Source of the DNA: Candidatus Brocadia sp. WS118
Lineage (GTDB): Bacteria; Planctomycetota; Brocadiia; Brocadiales; Brocadiaceae
Reading direction: 5' to 3'
NCBI GenBank assembly: GCA_007618135.1
Contig: PHFX01000167.1
Coordinates: forward strand, 1-37,611
DNA length: 37,611 nt
Positions 17,022 to 26,300 of the stretch are shown in pieces. Both the position numbers and the translations under genes were made by a program. Below the pieces are notes generated by a model. That model had not been told where the DNA came from and ran no database searches. It saw nothing but the letters and a program-made list of their open reading frames with translations. Each line of letters starts with the position of its first letter. Positions within the stretch are counted from its first letter, which is position 1.

Positions 17022-19718
17022 ATGGTAATGATTCCAAAAATCAAATTAAGTATTGACGGCAAGACCGTAGAGGTGAATAAAGGGAAAACCGTCTTGCAGG
17101 CGGCCAACTCTATTGGTATTCAAATTCCAACCCTGTGTCATGACCCGCGCCTTGAACCCTTTTCAGCATGCCGTGTCTGCATGGTAGAGGTTGAGAGGGG
17201 CAAGTCGAGCGCACTCATCACTTCATGCAGCACCGAGGCTGCCGATGGAATGGTGATCCGCACGGACTCAGAGAAGGTGTTGAAGACACGAAAGATGGTT
17301 TTGGAGTTAATCCTTTCCGACCATCCCAAGGATTGCATGACCTGTGATAAATGCGGCGCATGCACCTTGCAGGATCTTGCGTATGAGTACCAGGTAAGAG
17401 ACAGCAGATTCTTTGAAAAACCCGACGGTGGTGTTACCGAAGATGAAAACCCTTCCATTCAACAGGATACCAGCAAGTGCATCCTGTGTGGCCGTTGTGT
17501 CCGTATCTGCGCCGAAGTGCAGCAGGATTATGCGATTGATTTTAAGCATCGCGGATTTACGACGGAAACCGGTTTGCCCCTTGGAAAGGCGCGGCGCGAG
17601 ACGACCTGTGTCCTCTGCGGTCAGTGTGTATCTACCTGTCCCGTGGGCTCGTTGGTGGAAAAACAGGCCGTTGGAAAGGCCAGGGACTGGGAATTAAAGC
17701 AGGTAAAAACCACCTGCGCATATTGCGGGGTAGGTTGTACGATGTATTTAAACGTCAAGGGGAATGAGGTTGTTAAGGTGACCTCAAAGACAGGTTCTGT
17801 GCCGAATGACGGGAATTTGTGCGTGAAAGGCCGGTTTGGTTATGACTTTGTCCATCACCCCGACCGTCTGAAGCAACCGCTCATCAAGAAGAATGGAAGA
17901 TTTGAAGAAGCAACATGGGACGAGGCCCTTGATTTTATTGCCGGTAAACTGAATGACATAAAGGCCAGATACGGACCCGATACGATCGGGGTATTCAGTT
18001 CTTCGCGGTGCACCAATGAAGAAAACTATCTGGCAATGAAATTTGCGCGGGCTGCAATTGGCACCAACAACGTAGACCAGTGTGCCCGGACTTGACACGC
18101 ACCCTCCGTCGCCGGTCTGGCGATGTCATTCGGAAGCGGTTCAATGACCAATTCCATCAGTGAAATCAAGGATTGCAAACTCATCTTCCTCATCGGCGGC
18201 AATCCCACAGAGGCGCACCCGATTGTAGGGTTAGAGATGAAAAAGGCGCTCCGCAGGGGATGCACATTTATTGTTGCAGACCCGCGCCAGATCTGGTTTG
18301 CCCAGCATGCTAAGTTATATCTTCCGTTGAAGCCCGGCACGGACAACTGGCTCTTAAATGCAATGGCGCATGTCATCCTTGCGGAAGGTCTTGAAAACAA
18401 GGAATTCATAAAGACACGAACTGAGGGTTTTGAAGAATTAAAAGCGTTTATTAAGGACATCACACCTGAAAAGGCATCGGAATTTACCGGTGTTCCTGCG
18501 GAAGACATTCGTCAGGCCGCCAGGTTATATGCGAAATCAGAGAAGTCGGCTATATATTACACCTTAGGCATTACCGAGCATACCTGCGGAACGGATAATG
18601 TAAGATGCATTGCAAACCTTGCACTGCTAACCGGACACGTTGGGAAATCCAGCACCGGGGTCAACCCCATCCGAGGGCAGAACAATGTCCAGGGTGCAAC
18701 GGACATGTGCCTCCCGGATAAATTACCCGGATATCAGCTGTTTTCAGATGAGAAGGTGGTAGAAAAGTTTGAAAAGAACTGGGGTGTAACCCTGAACAAA
18801 AAACCGGGCAATACCGCGCCAACCATGTTTGAGCGGATGAGTAAAGGGGAATTCAAGGCGTTGTATGTCATCGGTGAAGACCCGATCATGAGTGAGCCGA
18901 ATCAGGATTATACCATCAAAGGACTGAAAAGTCTGGAGCTGCTGGTCGTACAGGACATCTTTATGTCGGAGACCGCTCAGTATGCACATGTCATCCTGCC
19001 GGCAGCAAGTTTTGTTGAAAAGGACGGTACGTTTACCAACACCGAACGCCGCGTACAGCGTGTGCGCAAAGGGATTAATCCGATTGGAAATGCAAAGCCT
19101 GACTGGCAGATTACCAGTGAGCTGTCCACCCGTATGGGTTATAAAATGGAGTATCCTTCTCCCAAAGAAGTCTGGGACGAGATTGCCAGCCTTGTGCCCA
19201 TGCTTGCAGGTATTAATTACGCGCGAATCGAGCGGAACGGCATTCAATGGCCATGCCCTGATGTAAAACATCCCGGCACGAAATTCATGCATGAGGGCAA
19301 ATTCCCGCGTGGTCTTGGCAAGTTTTTTGTATTGCCTTACCGTGCGCCTGCCGAGAGTCCTGACAAGGATTATCCGTTATTGTTAACAACGGGGCGCACC
19401 CTGTATCATTATGGCGCTGGCACGATGACCCGCCGGTCGGCTGGAATCATTCATAAAACAAACGATTGTTTCGTTGAAGTACATCAGACGGATGCCGGGG
19501 AATTGGGCATCTTTGATGGCGAGATGGTAAAGGTTGTTTCGCGGCGGGGTGAGATAACAGCCCGCGCAGAGGTTTCTGACAAGGTGAAACGGGGTGTCAT
19601 CTGGATACCCATGCATTTTGCGGAGGCGGCCGTGAATAAGCTTACCATGGATGCTTACGATAACATCACCCAGACGGCCGAATACAAGGTCTGCGGGGCA
19701 AAGATCGAAAAACTGTAA
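17022..19718 (+). CDS. fdhA: Selenocysteine-containing formate dehydrogenase, alpha subunit
   Basis: A molybdenum or tungsten bis-MGD enzyme that oxidises formate to CO2 (or runs in reverse). The 898 residues include a Sec encoded by the in-frame TGA at 18093-18095 (U358). The context CART-U-HAPSVAGL matches the Sec/His active-site pair of E. coli FdhF. Before it come a 2Fe-2S domain (C39, C50, C53, C69), a NuoG-type His/Cys cluster (H101, C105, C108, C114), two 4Fe-4S ferredoxin motifs (C153-C163, C196-C206) and the Mo-proximal 4Fe-4S cluster (C232, C235, C239, C267). NPIRGQNNVQGATDM carries the substrate-site arginine region, and a molydopterin dinucleotide-binding domain ends the protein. 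GAGGAG lies 10 nt before the ATG. Read naively it splits into two genes (17022-18095 and 18123-19718). No NADH- or quinone-linked partner subunit is adjacent. Confidence 0.93.
18093..18126 (+). other. Sec codon TGA and bacterial SECIS hairpin
   Basis: The TGA is followed after 11 nt by a 7-bp stem (18107-18113 with 18119-18125, one G-U pair) closed by the 5-nt loop GGTCT at 18114-18118. The distance from TGA to loop, 18 nt, and the GGTCT loop are those of the E. coli fdhF SECIS that SelB binds. The sequence between them keeps the open frame. tRNA-Sec, selA and selB are not in the window. Confidence 0.9.
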
Positions 19719-19744
19719 GGACTTTTAAGAGAAAGGTTACGAAG

Positions 19745-19782
19745 AGGCTAACAAGGGAATTAAACCCTTGGTAGCCTTTTCT
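19745..19782 (+). terminator. Intrinsic terminator after fdhA
   Basis: A 12-bp stem (AGGCTA-A-CAAGGG at 19745-19757 with CCCTTG-G-TAGCCT at 19765-19777, one A-G mismatch), a 7-nt loop and a TTTTCT tail lie 26 nt after the fdhA stop. It marks fdhA as a single-gene transcript at its 3' side. Confidence 0.9.
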
Positions 19783-19887
19783 ATGAATGACGATGTCACA
19801 ACAAGATTTACCGGAGCCGGTTAGTTTTTTGAAAAAATCAAATGGTATTTTCCTGCCCTCACTATTTCTTTCCTTGTAATCCCATAT

Positions 19888-19945
19888 AAAAGTGTGACAT
19901 GGCACACTTGTGTGACGTTACATATATGTGACATGACACACTTTT
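19888..19945. promoter_or_regulatory. 58-bp inverted-repeat operator candidate
   Basis: The outer arms AAAAGTGTGACATG (19888-19901) and CATGACACACTTTT (19932-19945) pair at 13 of 14 positions. Between them lie further TGTGAC, GTTACA and ATGTGACAT words, so TGTGAC-type half sites recur four times. The pattern suggests cooperative binding of a dimeric regulator, possibly CRP/FNR-like. It lies about 340 bp before the PocR-type activator gene. Nothing else is recognised in 19783-19887. Confidence 0.55.
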
Positions 19946-20164
19946 CTGAAGACATAAATTGTTAAATCAAATATTTCCTAGTTTCATAATATGAATACAT
20001 TCAATTATTTATAGAGAAGTATGGGAAAAAATGATTTTATTGTTACAGTATGGCTATATTTTTGCGGGATAACGACGCATGGTCTATACGTGTAATAGTC
20101 TCCCCCTGTTGTTATCCTCTCTGATGATGGTTTAAATTTATTATCTATACGATTATGAATATCC

Positions 20165-20194
20165 TTGACAATAGGAGATTTCCTGGAATAAAAT
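20165..20194 (+). promoter_or_regulatory. Promoter candidate for the PocR-type activator
   Basis: TTGACA (20165-20170) is followed after 18 nt by TAAAAT (20189-20194), giving a leader of about 80 nt to the start codon at 20283. A short inverted repeat CTGATA/TATCAG (20214-20219, 20227-20232) lies in the leader. Confidence 0.5.
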
Positions 20195-20282
20195 TTTCAA
20201 ACAGGAAACTCGTCTGATAACAGGGGTATCAGTATGGCCTTTAGGCGATGGCAAATTTCCTCAACACCATAGGGTTATAAAG

Positions 20283-21839
20283 ATGATCGATTGGACTAAA
20301 ATTGTAGAATCACACGTTATCAAGACATTCCGGAAAATAAGTTATAAGTGGTGGGGAATTGACATCCAGTTTTATGATGAATACAGCACGTACAAAAACA
20401 ATGGCGTATGTTTACAAAATCCTCTCTGCAATACAATACGGGTAAAACCAGCAGGGGCGAAGCTTTGCTCTCAAACGTATCGGAAAAAGCTTAAAGAACT
20501 CATCAAAAATCAAAGGTCTTTTTTCTACCAATGTTTTGCTGGTCTCCAGGGATTTGCAGTCCCCATCCTGGTGAAAAAAAAATATGTAGGAGCCATGATC
20601 GGGTCTGGTATCAGGGTATTTGAAAACAACGATCAGATGCAAAAGAGGTATAGAGAAGCGCTCATAGAGCTCGGTTTTAATCGCGAGGAGCTAGACCGGT
20701 GTTATGAGAACCTAAAAACAACAGACCTTCACAAAAAGGAATTTATATCCGATTTCATGAAACATATTGCCGAAGATGCCGTTGCTTTTTATGAACTCTT
20801 ACAGGAAAAGGAGGAGATTGCAAAAAAACAAGCATTTCTCCTGGACAGTATTTATAAAGAAAAGTATAAAGGAATCATCGGAACCAGTCCGGCAATGAAA
20901 AGGGTGTTTGATACCTTAGAACTCATCGAACGGAGTGAAAGCCCCGTCTTAATCGAAGGGGAAAGCGGGACGGGAAAAGAGCTTGTAGCAGCAGCCATAC
21001 ATTATAACAGTCCGCGCAAAGACAAAATATTTGTTATCCAGAATTGTTCTGCCTTTAGTGATACCCTGCTCAATTCTGAATTGTTTGGACACGAAAAAGG
21101 CGCTTTTACCGGCGCCTATGCAGAGAAGAAAGGTTTGTTTGAAGTTGCAGATAAGGGGACATTGTTCCTGGATGAGATTGGAGACATGAATATAGAAATC
21201 CAGGCAAGGCTCTTGCGTGTACTGGAAGATGGGTCATTTTACCGTGTGGGTGGTACAGAGCAAAAAAAGACAAATGTCAGGATTATTGCTGCAACAAATA
21301 AAGAATTAAAAGAAGTAGTTGAACGGCGTCTCTTCAGGAAAGACCTCTTGTACCGGATAAACACGATCCACGTAACACTGCCACCACTCAGAGAGAGAAA
21401 AGAGGATATCTCACTTCTGGTCAATCACTTTCTGGACTATTACGCCATCTCCTGCCATGGAGGCAGGAGGGAGATGGATAAAGAGGTAAGAGAACTTTTG
21501 CTGTCCTATCAATGGCCGGGCAATGTCCGTGAACTGAAAAACCTGATAGAACGTCTAGTCCTTTTGTCCGGTACTGGTAAAACCATTGAAGTCCGTCACA
21601 TCCCCGGTGAAATCCTGGCGGGCATGTATCCTGGACTCCATGCCCATAACCCTACAAAGCCAGTAAAACTTACCTATGCGATCAAGGGGCTTGAGAAAAA
21701 TATGGTCTGTGAGGCCTTAGTGCGAACGAAATGGAACAAGACTGTTGCATCAAAAGAACTTGGCATCAGCCGCGCAAGCCTGAATAACAAAATCGCGGAA
21801 TTCAATATCCAGCCCGACCCACATCTATGGGGGGCGTAA
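20283..21839 (+). CDS. PocR-domain sigma-54-dependent transcriptional activator
   Basis: The 518-residue product is a bacterial enhancer-binding protein. Residues about 5-165 form a PocR-type sensory domain (paired cysteines in CLQNPLCNT and KLCSQTY, then YQCFAGLQGFAVPI), a domain known to bind small hydrocarbon-type ligands in other proteins. The AAA+ domain (about 195-430) has Walker A GESGTGKE, an intact GAFTGA loop that contacts sigma-54, Walker B TLFLDEIGD and the arginine-finger region LLYRIN. A Fis-type helix-turn-helix (KTVASKELGISRASLNNKI) ends it. The target genes are not known; no sigma-54 promoter was recognised in the window. Confidence 0.92.
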   Translation: MIDWTKIVESHVIKTFRKISYKWWGIDIQFYDEYSTYKNNGVCLQNPLCNTIRVKPAGAKLCSQTYRKKLKELIKNQRSFFYQCFAGLQGFAVPILVKKKYVGAMIGSGIRVFENNDQMQKRYREALIELGFNREELDRCYENLKTTDLHKKEFISDFMKHIAEDAVAFYELLQEKEEIAKKQAFLLDSIYKEKYKGIIGTSPAMKRVFDTLELIERSESPVLIEGESGTGKELVAAAIHYNSPRKDKIFVIQNCSAFSDTLLNSELFGHEKGAFTGAYAEKKGLFEVADKGTLFLDEIGDMNIEIQARLLRVLEDGSFYRVGGTEQKKTNVRIIAATNKELKEVVERRLFRKDLLYRINTIHVTLPPLRERKEDISLLVNHFLDYYAISCHGGRREMDKEVRELLLSYQWPGNVRELKNLIERLVLLSGTGKTIEVRHIPGEILAGMYPGLHAHNPTKPVKLTYAIKGLEKNMVCEALVRTKWNKTVASKELGISRASLNNKIAEFNIQPDPHLWGA

Positions 21840-22111
21840 GAAAAGGCGCTTTACCCTGTTACCATTCTGACAGTTGGCATATCTAGTTAATTTATAAAAA
21901 CTTACTGTTTTGTTTTTGTTGATTTTGCAATGTCTGACTGTTAGAAACGTAACATCATATTTTGTATTTTTACATCACAGTCTCTTCCCATATTCTCTCT
22001 GAGATATTTCTAACTATAATGTTGTTTGTTGGTTATGATTTATTTTTATATAAAATGTATTTTTGGCTTTATTTTTGTTTAGTATTAAGTATCACTTTTT
22101 GATCATTATGA

Positions 22112-22182
22112 ATTAGGCCTTCGGCGACTTTCCCCCCTGTTTCCCCCCGTAAACGGGGGGATTAGGGGGGTGATTGAAATTC
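22112..22182. repeat. C-run palindromic repeat family A, copy 3
   Basis: AATTAGGCCTTCGGCGAC, then the CCCCCC-GTAAAC-GGGGGG core and GTGATTGAAATTCC, as in the first copy. The preceding 21840-22110 is AT-rich with nothing recognised. Confidence 0.75.
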
Positions 22183-22229
22183 CCAAACCTTAAATTAGGC
22201 CTTCGGGCTTGAAGGTCTAAATGTCCGTC

Positions 22230-22311
22230 GGTAGGAGCCGTCTCCCGGCGGCGATTGGCAATGCACAATGACGTGCATATATCCGGCCGCCATTAGGAGT
22301 TAGCTCCTACC
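22230..22311. repeat. GTAG-ended inverted pair (BIME-like)
   Basis: GGTAGGAGC at the left and GCTCCTACC at the right, with inner complementary GGCGGC/GCCGCC blocks, again follow the GTAG...CTAC plan. It ends about 30 bp before the STAS-PilZ gene. Confidence 0.65.
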
Positions 22312-22343
22312 ATTGAAATTCCTTAGCAAGGAAGGCTAAGATT

Positions 22344-23117
22344 GTGCCGAATATGAACCATATCTTTCAGACAGGTAATCCAAAGATAGAAGTTATCGAG
22401 GTCGTTGGTGGATTAATTGGTAACGGGGCATTGGAGATTCAAACCCAGTTGTACAGGCGTTTAGACAAAGATAGATGTTATCAGATCCTCGACCTCGAAC
22501 ACGTAAAGCAGATTGACGGGCTCGGGATTAGGGTACTTGAAAATTTTCTTTCCCGCGGTTTACAGATTCGGCTCATCAATGTAAATCCGGCGGTAAAATC
22601 GGTCATAAAGATGGCAAAAAAGGAGTCTTTCTTCCAGATAATGTATAACGAAAAAGACCGAGACAAGGCCGCTTCTTTATTTGAAAAAGACGTTTTAGAA
22701 AAGAGGCTTATACCTGGAGATGGTTTCCTTAAAAAAAGACATCATACCCGGGTTACTACCTCTTTCCCCGCCGAGTTTAAATTCCTGGGGAATCACGGAA
22801 TAACATCAGGTAAGGCAAATATTCTGAATCTAAGCGAAGGTGGCGTCCTGGCAGGTCGCATCGTTGTCATAAAGGCAAATACTGATGAAATGCTTCATTG
22901 CGGGGGAATGATTGAAAAAGAGGTACATGATTTGAAGTTTAAACTTAACGGCGATTCGACATCAATAACCACCCAGGGAAAATGTGTCAGGGAGTTTATG
23001 GACGGGGAATCGCTCTCTGCAGGGATATGCTTTAAGGATATAAGCCGCCATCAGAGAGAAAGTATTCGATCTTTTGTGGATGCCCATACAGAATATTCCA
23101 GAGAGACAGGACGGTAG
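22344..23117 (+). CDS. STAS-PilZ two-domain protein (probable c-di-GMP receptor)
   Basis: The 257-residue product joins an N-terminal STAS fold (about 15-110, ILDLEHVKQIDGLGIRVLENFL) to a C-terminal PilZ domain (about 130-250). The PilZ signature is complete: R132-HHT-R136 (RxxxR) and N162-LSEGG (D/NxSxxG), the residues that hold c-di-GMP. In the STAS domain the position usually carrying the phosphorylated serine (DSSG) is DGLG, so control by phosphorylation is unlikely. The start is GTG: AAGGAAGG lies 8 nt ahead, whereas the ATG at 22353 is too far. It precedes a c-di-GMP riboswitch and an exopolysaccharide cluster. Confidence 0.85.
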   Translation: MPNMNHIFQTGNPKIEVIEVVGGLIGNGALEIQTQLYRRLDKDRCYQILDLEHVKQIDGLGIRVLENFLSRGLQIRLINVNPAVKSVIKMAKKESFFQIMYNEKDRDKAASLFEKDVLEKRLIPGDGFLKKRHHTRVTTSFPAEFKFLGNHGITSGKANILNLSEGGVLAGRIVVIKANTDEMLHCGGMIEKEVHDLKFKLNGDSTSITTQGKCVREFMDGESLSAGICFKDISRHQRESIRSFVDAHTEYSRETGR

Positions 23118-23138
23118 TGGCAATTCATGAATTGCCAC
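23117..23138. repeat. 22-bp perfect palindrome at the STAS-PilZ stop codon
   Basis: GTGGCAATTCA and its exact complement TGAATTGCCAC meet without a loop. The first base is the last base of the stop codon. There is no T-run after it, so an intrinsic terminator is unlikely. Confidence 0.7.
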
Positions 23139-23171
23139 ACTACACGCTGTAACAAGGGCATTTTTAAACTA

Positions 23172-23199
23172 TTGATACTTTTACAAACTAACCTATTGC
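23172..23199 (+). promoter_or_regulatory. Weak promoter candidate for the riboswitch transcript
   Basis: TTGATA (23172-23177) and TATTGC (23194-23199) are 16 nt apart, just ahead of the aptamer. The -10 is poor, and read-through from the STAS-PilZ gene is an alternative. Confidence 0.3.
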
Positions 23200-23202
23200 C
23201 GT

Positions 23203-23313
23203 GTATCGTGACAAAGGTAAACTACGGGCGACCGTGGGGCGCAAAGTAACAGGGTCTTCAAAACATTTTCCTGCAAAAACAGGAAAAGAGAAAGACAGCC
23301 TTACTGCCGAAGA
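23203..23313 (+). promoter_or_regulatory. GEMM-I (c-di-GMP-I) riboswitch aptamer
   Basis: The string AAAGGTAAAC, a 6-bp stem CTACGG/CCGTGG closed by the GNRA tetraloop GCGA (23222-23237), then GGCGCAAAGTAACAGGGTCT matches the GEMM-I core (consensus GGCAAAC, GNRA hairpin, GGACGCAAAGC, then a second hairpin). The second hairpin is GTCTT ... CCTG-CAAAAA-CAGG ... AAGAC (23254-23295), and the ending ACAGCC-TTACT-GCCGAAG follows the consensus ACAGCCGGGTTGCCGAA. It lies in the leader of the dehydratase-kinase fusion gene. The aptamer is recognised by eye only; ligand preference (c-di-GMP or cGAMP) is undetermined. Confidence 0.85.
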
Positions 23314-23357
23314 TGTTTAGTAGTATAAATATCCTTGCAGTAAGGTTGTTTTATTTT
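23299..23357 (+). terminator. Riboswitch terminator stem (expression platform)
   Basis: CCTTACTGC (23299-23307), part of the aptamer's 3' side, is exactly complementary to GCAGTAAGG (23337-23345), which is followed by a T-rich run TTGTTTTATTTT. Folding of the aptamer and of the terminator therefore compete for the same bases. The simplest reading is an ON switch: ligand keeps CCTTACTGC in the aptamer and lets transcription continue to the gene 33 nt downstream. Confidence 0.8.
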
Positions 23358-23390
23358 CAGAAAAAAAGGAAATAACCGGACTTAAAATCT

Positions 23391-26300
23391 ATGAAAAGAC
23401 ATGACCACAAAGACATTTCGCGATTTTTTCCTCAGGGTTTTTATCATAACCTGATATATCCTACCCGTTTCAAACGTCTCCTTTTTTTCCTGCTCCTTGA
23501 TTTTGTAATCATTGTGTTTTCGCTCTATCTCTCTTTTTTCATGCGTTTCGAGTTTACCATTCCTTCTGAATATAGAGTGCTCGTATTGGATGTAATCCCA
23601 CTTTTTCTTTTGATAAAGCTAACTTCATTTTATTGCTTCAGGGTCTATAAAATCACCTGGAGATATGTGGGCATCAACGATCTTGTAAATATTGCCGTTG
23701 CACAAACAGCATCAACATCTGTCCTGATGATGCTTATTTTGATTCCCATGCCCTCATGGTTTCATGCTGTTATTCCGGGTTTCTTCTTTTTTGATGTGCA
23801 TATCAAAGGATTCCCAAGAAGCGTCTTTTTCATAGACGGTATGGTTTCCTTTGTTTTATTCTGTGGATCAAGGTTCTCGAAAAGGCTATTTTTGGAAATT
23901 ATCCATAAAGGGGCAACCAATCATGCCGGCAAGAAAACCCTTGTTATCGGAGCGGGGAATACAGGGGAAATGATCATGAGGGATATGAAAAGACAAGGGT
24001 ACGGAGACTATTATCCTGTGGGTTTTCTCGATGATAATGAAAATAAGGTCGGGACAAGGATGCATGGATTGAACGTGTTCGGCACAACGGACAAACTCAG
24101 TGATGTCGTCTTCAAATATGGAATTGAAGCGATCATTATTGCCATTCCGTCCCTCGATTATAAGGTTCTCAGGAGGATGTACACGGCAGCGAAAGGTCTG
24201 AAGATAGACACAATAAAGATTGTTCCACGGATATATGATCTTCGCAACCCCTCGGTAAATATAAAGAATCTTGAAGATATACAGGCAGGAGATCTTCTGG
24301 GAAGGCAGACAGTGGAAATTGATTGTCAGGAAATCGGCACATTTTTGAAACACAAGGTAATCCTCATAACAGGCGCAGGAGGGTCTATCGGGTCAGAATT
24401 AACGATACAAGTGTGTTCTTTTCATCCCGAAAAGATCGTTCTCTTTGATATCGATGAAACTGAACTGCACCAGGTAAAGCACAAATTAGAGAGGTTGTTT
24501 CCCAATTTATTTGACAGGATGTTGATAAATTCGAGGATACAGGAGAAGGTAATTTTAATAACCGGGGATATCAGGGATGTTGACGTAGTGAATGAAGTTT
24601 TTGAAAAATTTAAACCCCAGATTGTATTTCATGCGGCTGCTTATAAACACGTTTCCATCATGGAAATTAATTGTAAAGAGGCTGTAAAGGTGAACATGTT
24701 TGGGACTTATAATCTTGCAAGGGCCTCAGCAAATCATCACGTAGAAAAGTTTATCCTGATTTCTACGGACAAAGCAGTCAAACCTACGAGCATTATGGGC
24801 GCTACAAAAAGAATGGCTGAATATATTTGCACGGCATTTAATGAAAATTCAAAAACAAATTTTCTGGCAGTACGATTTGGGAATGTCCTGGGCAGTCGCG
24901 GAAGTGTTGTGCCCATATTTCTTGAGCAAATGAAACATGGTGGCCCTATTACGATAACCCACAAGGATATTCAAAGGTTTTTTATGACCATCCCGGAGGC
25001 AGTATCCCTGGTGCTACAGGCATCGGTTCTTGGAAAAGGAAGGGATATCCTTGTTCTTGATATGGGGGAGCCGGTCAAGATTTTGAGCCTGGCAGAAGAA
25101 TTGATAAAAATCCATGGGTTACAACCGTATCAGGACATAGATATACAATTTATCGGTTTAAGACCGGGAGAGAAACTCTTTGAAGAGACACTCTCGGCAG
25201 AGGAAGGCACAACTGCAAGCAAACACAAAAAAATATTTATTGCAAAGCAAGGAAAAACATATTCAAAAGATGAAATTGAAATGATCCTAAAGGGGTTTGA
25301 AAAGCTGTTGAAGGTGCTTCCGATAATGGATAATTATGAAATAATCAGGGATGTGTTCAGGAAATACGTAAAAACTTATGAAAGAAGGGGACATAACAGG
25401 CAAAACCAGCAGTTAGTAGGTATAGAGTCAGAATTGCCGCAGAACGACGAGGCTCATTTTCAACACAACAAAATGCAATTTGAGAAGCTTCTGGACGAAT
25501 TGCCGGCAATAGAAGATTATGAAATAATCAGAGATACATTGAGAAATTACATACAAAGTTTGGAGGAGAGGAGGCAGAGTCAAATAAGCCAGACATCAGA
25601 AAAAGCAGCCTCATCGCTTCAAAGAATAGAGCCTTCGCGCAGATACTTACAGTTGGTATTTGGCAAAAACCGATACGCTCTTTCATTCTTAGATAAAACC
25701 ATAGAAGATGAATTTAAGGAACACGTTTTCCTTTCCCATCCTTCGCAAAACCACGATTGTTTATTTACCGTTGGATATCAGGGCAATGAGAATACGAATG
25801 GAAATGGGAAGGCGTTTTATTTTAAAGGAGAGAAATGGCATTACTATGGTAATGGAACTGGGGAGATTAAGGTGTTTTTCCCGAGGAATCTGGCGTTTTC
25901 TAATACCATGCGCATTCTTGCTTTATTGTACAATGAATTTTACCGATGTGAAGATAATAGTTTTATATTGCATGCTGCAGGGTTACGTAAGTATGGAAAA
26001 GGATTTGTCTTTGCCGGTGAATCAGGGGCGGGAAAAACGATCATTTCGAAATTGTCATTGCCAGAGGCAAAGGTGCTTTCGGATGAATCAGTCATCGTAT
26101 CCAAAGATCATGAAGGATATTGGATTTCTCAAGGTCCGATAAAGACAGAGATAACGGAACCGAATGATACAAGAGTCAGTCTCTGCGCAATTTTTTTTCT
26201 GGTGAAGGATCATGTTAACGCGGTAAGGAGGTTACACAGATCAGAGACAGTGCAAAAACTCATGGATAATATATTTTACGTAAATCTTTCGGGAAGGCAG

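Noticed and set aside
18123-19718. Separate molybdopterin oxidoreductase gene starting at an ATG after the TGA
   Set aside because: The frame is continuous with the upstream ORF, the TGA is in Sec context with a SECIS hairpin, and no ribosome binding site precedes this ATG.
19898-19915. Sigma-54 promoter (TGGCAC) before the PocR-type activator
   Set aside because: TGGCAC is present, but no TTGC follows at the required spacing; the bases fit the TGTGAC repeat pattern better.
22481-22666. Minus-strand small ORFs inside the STAS-PilZ gene and other large genes
   Set aside because: They are shadows of well-supported genes in other frames, with no start signals.
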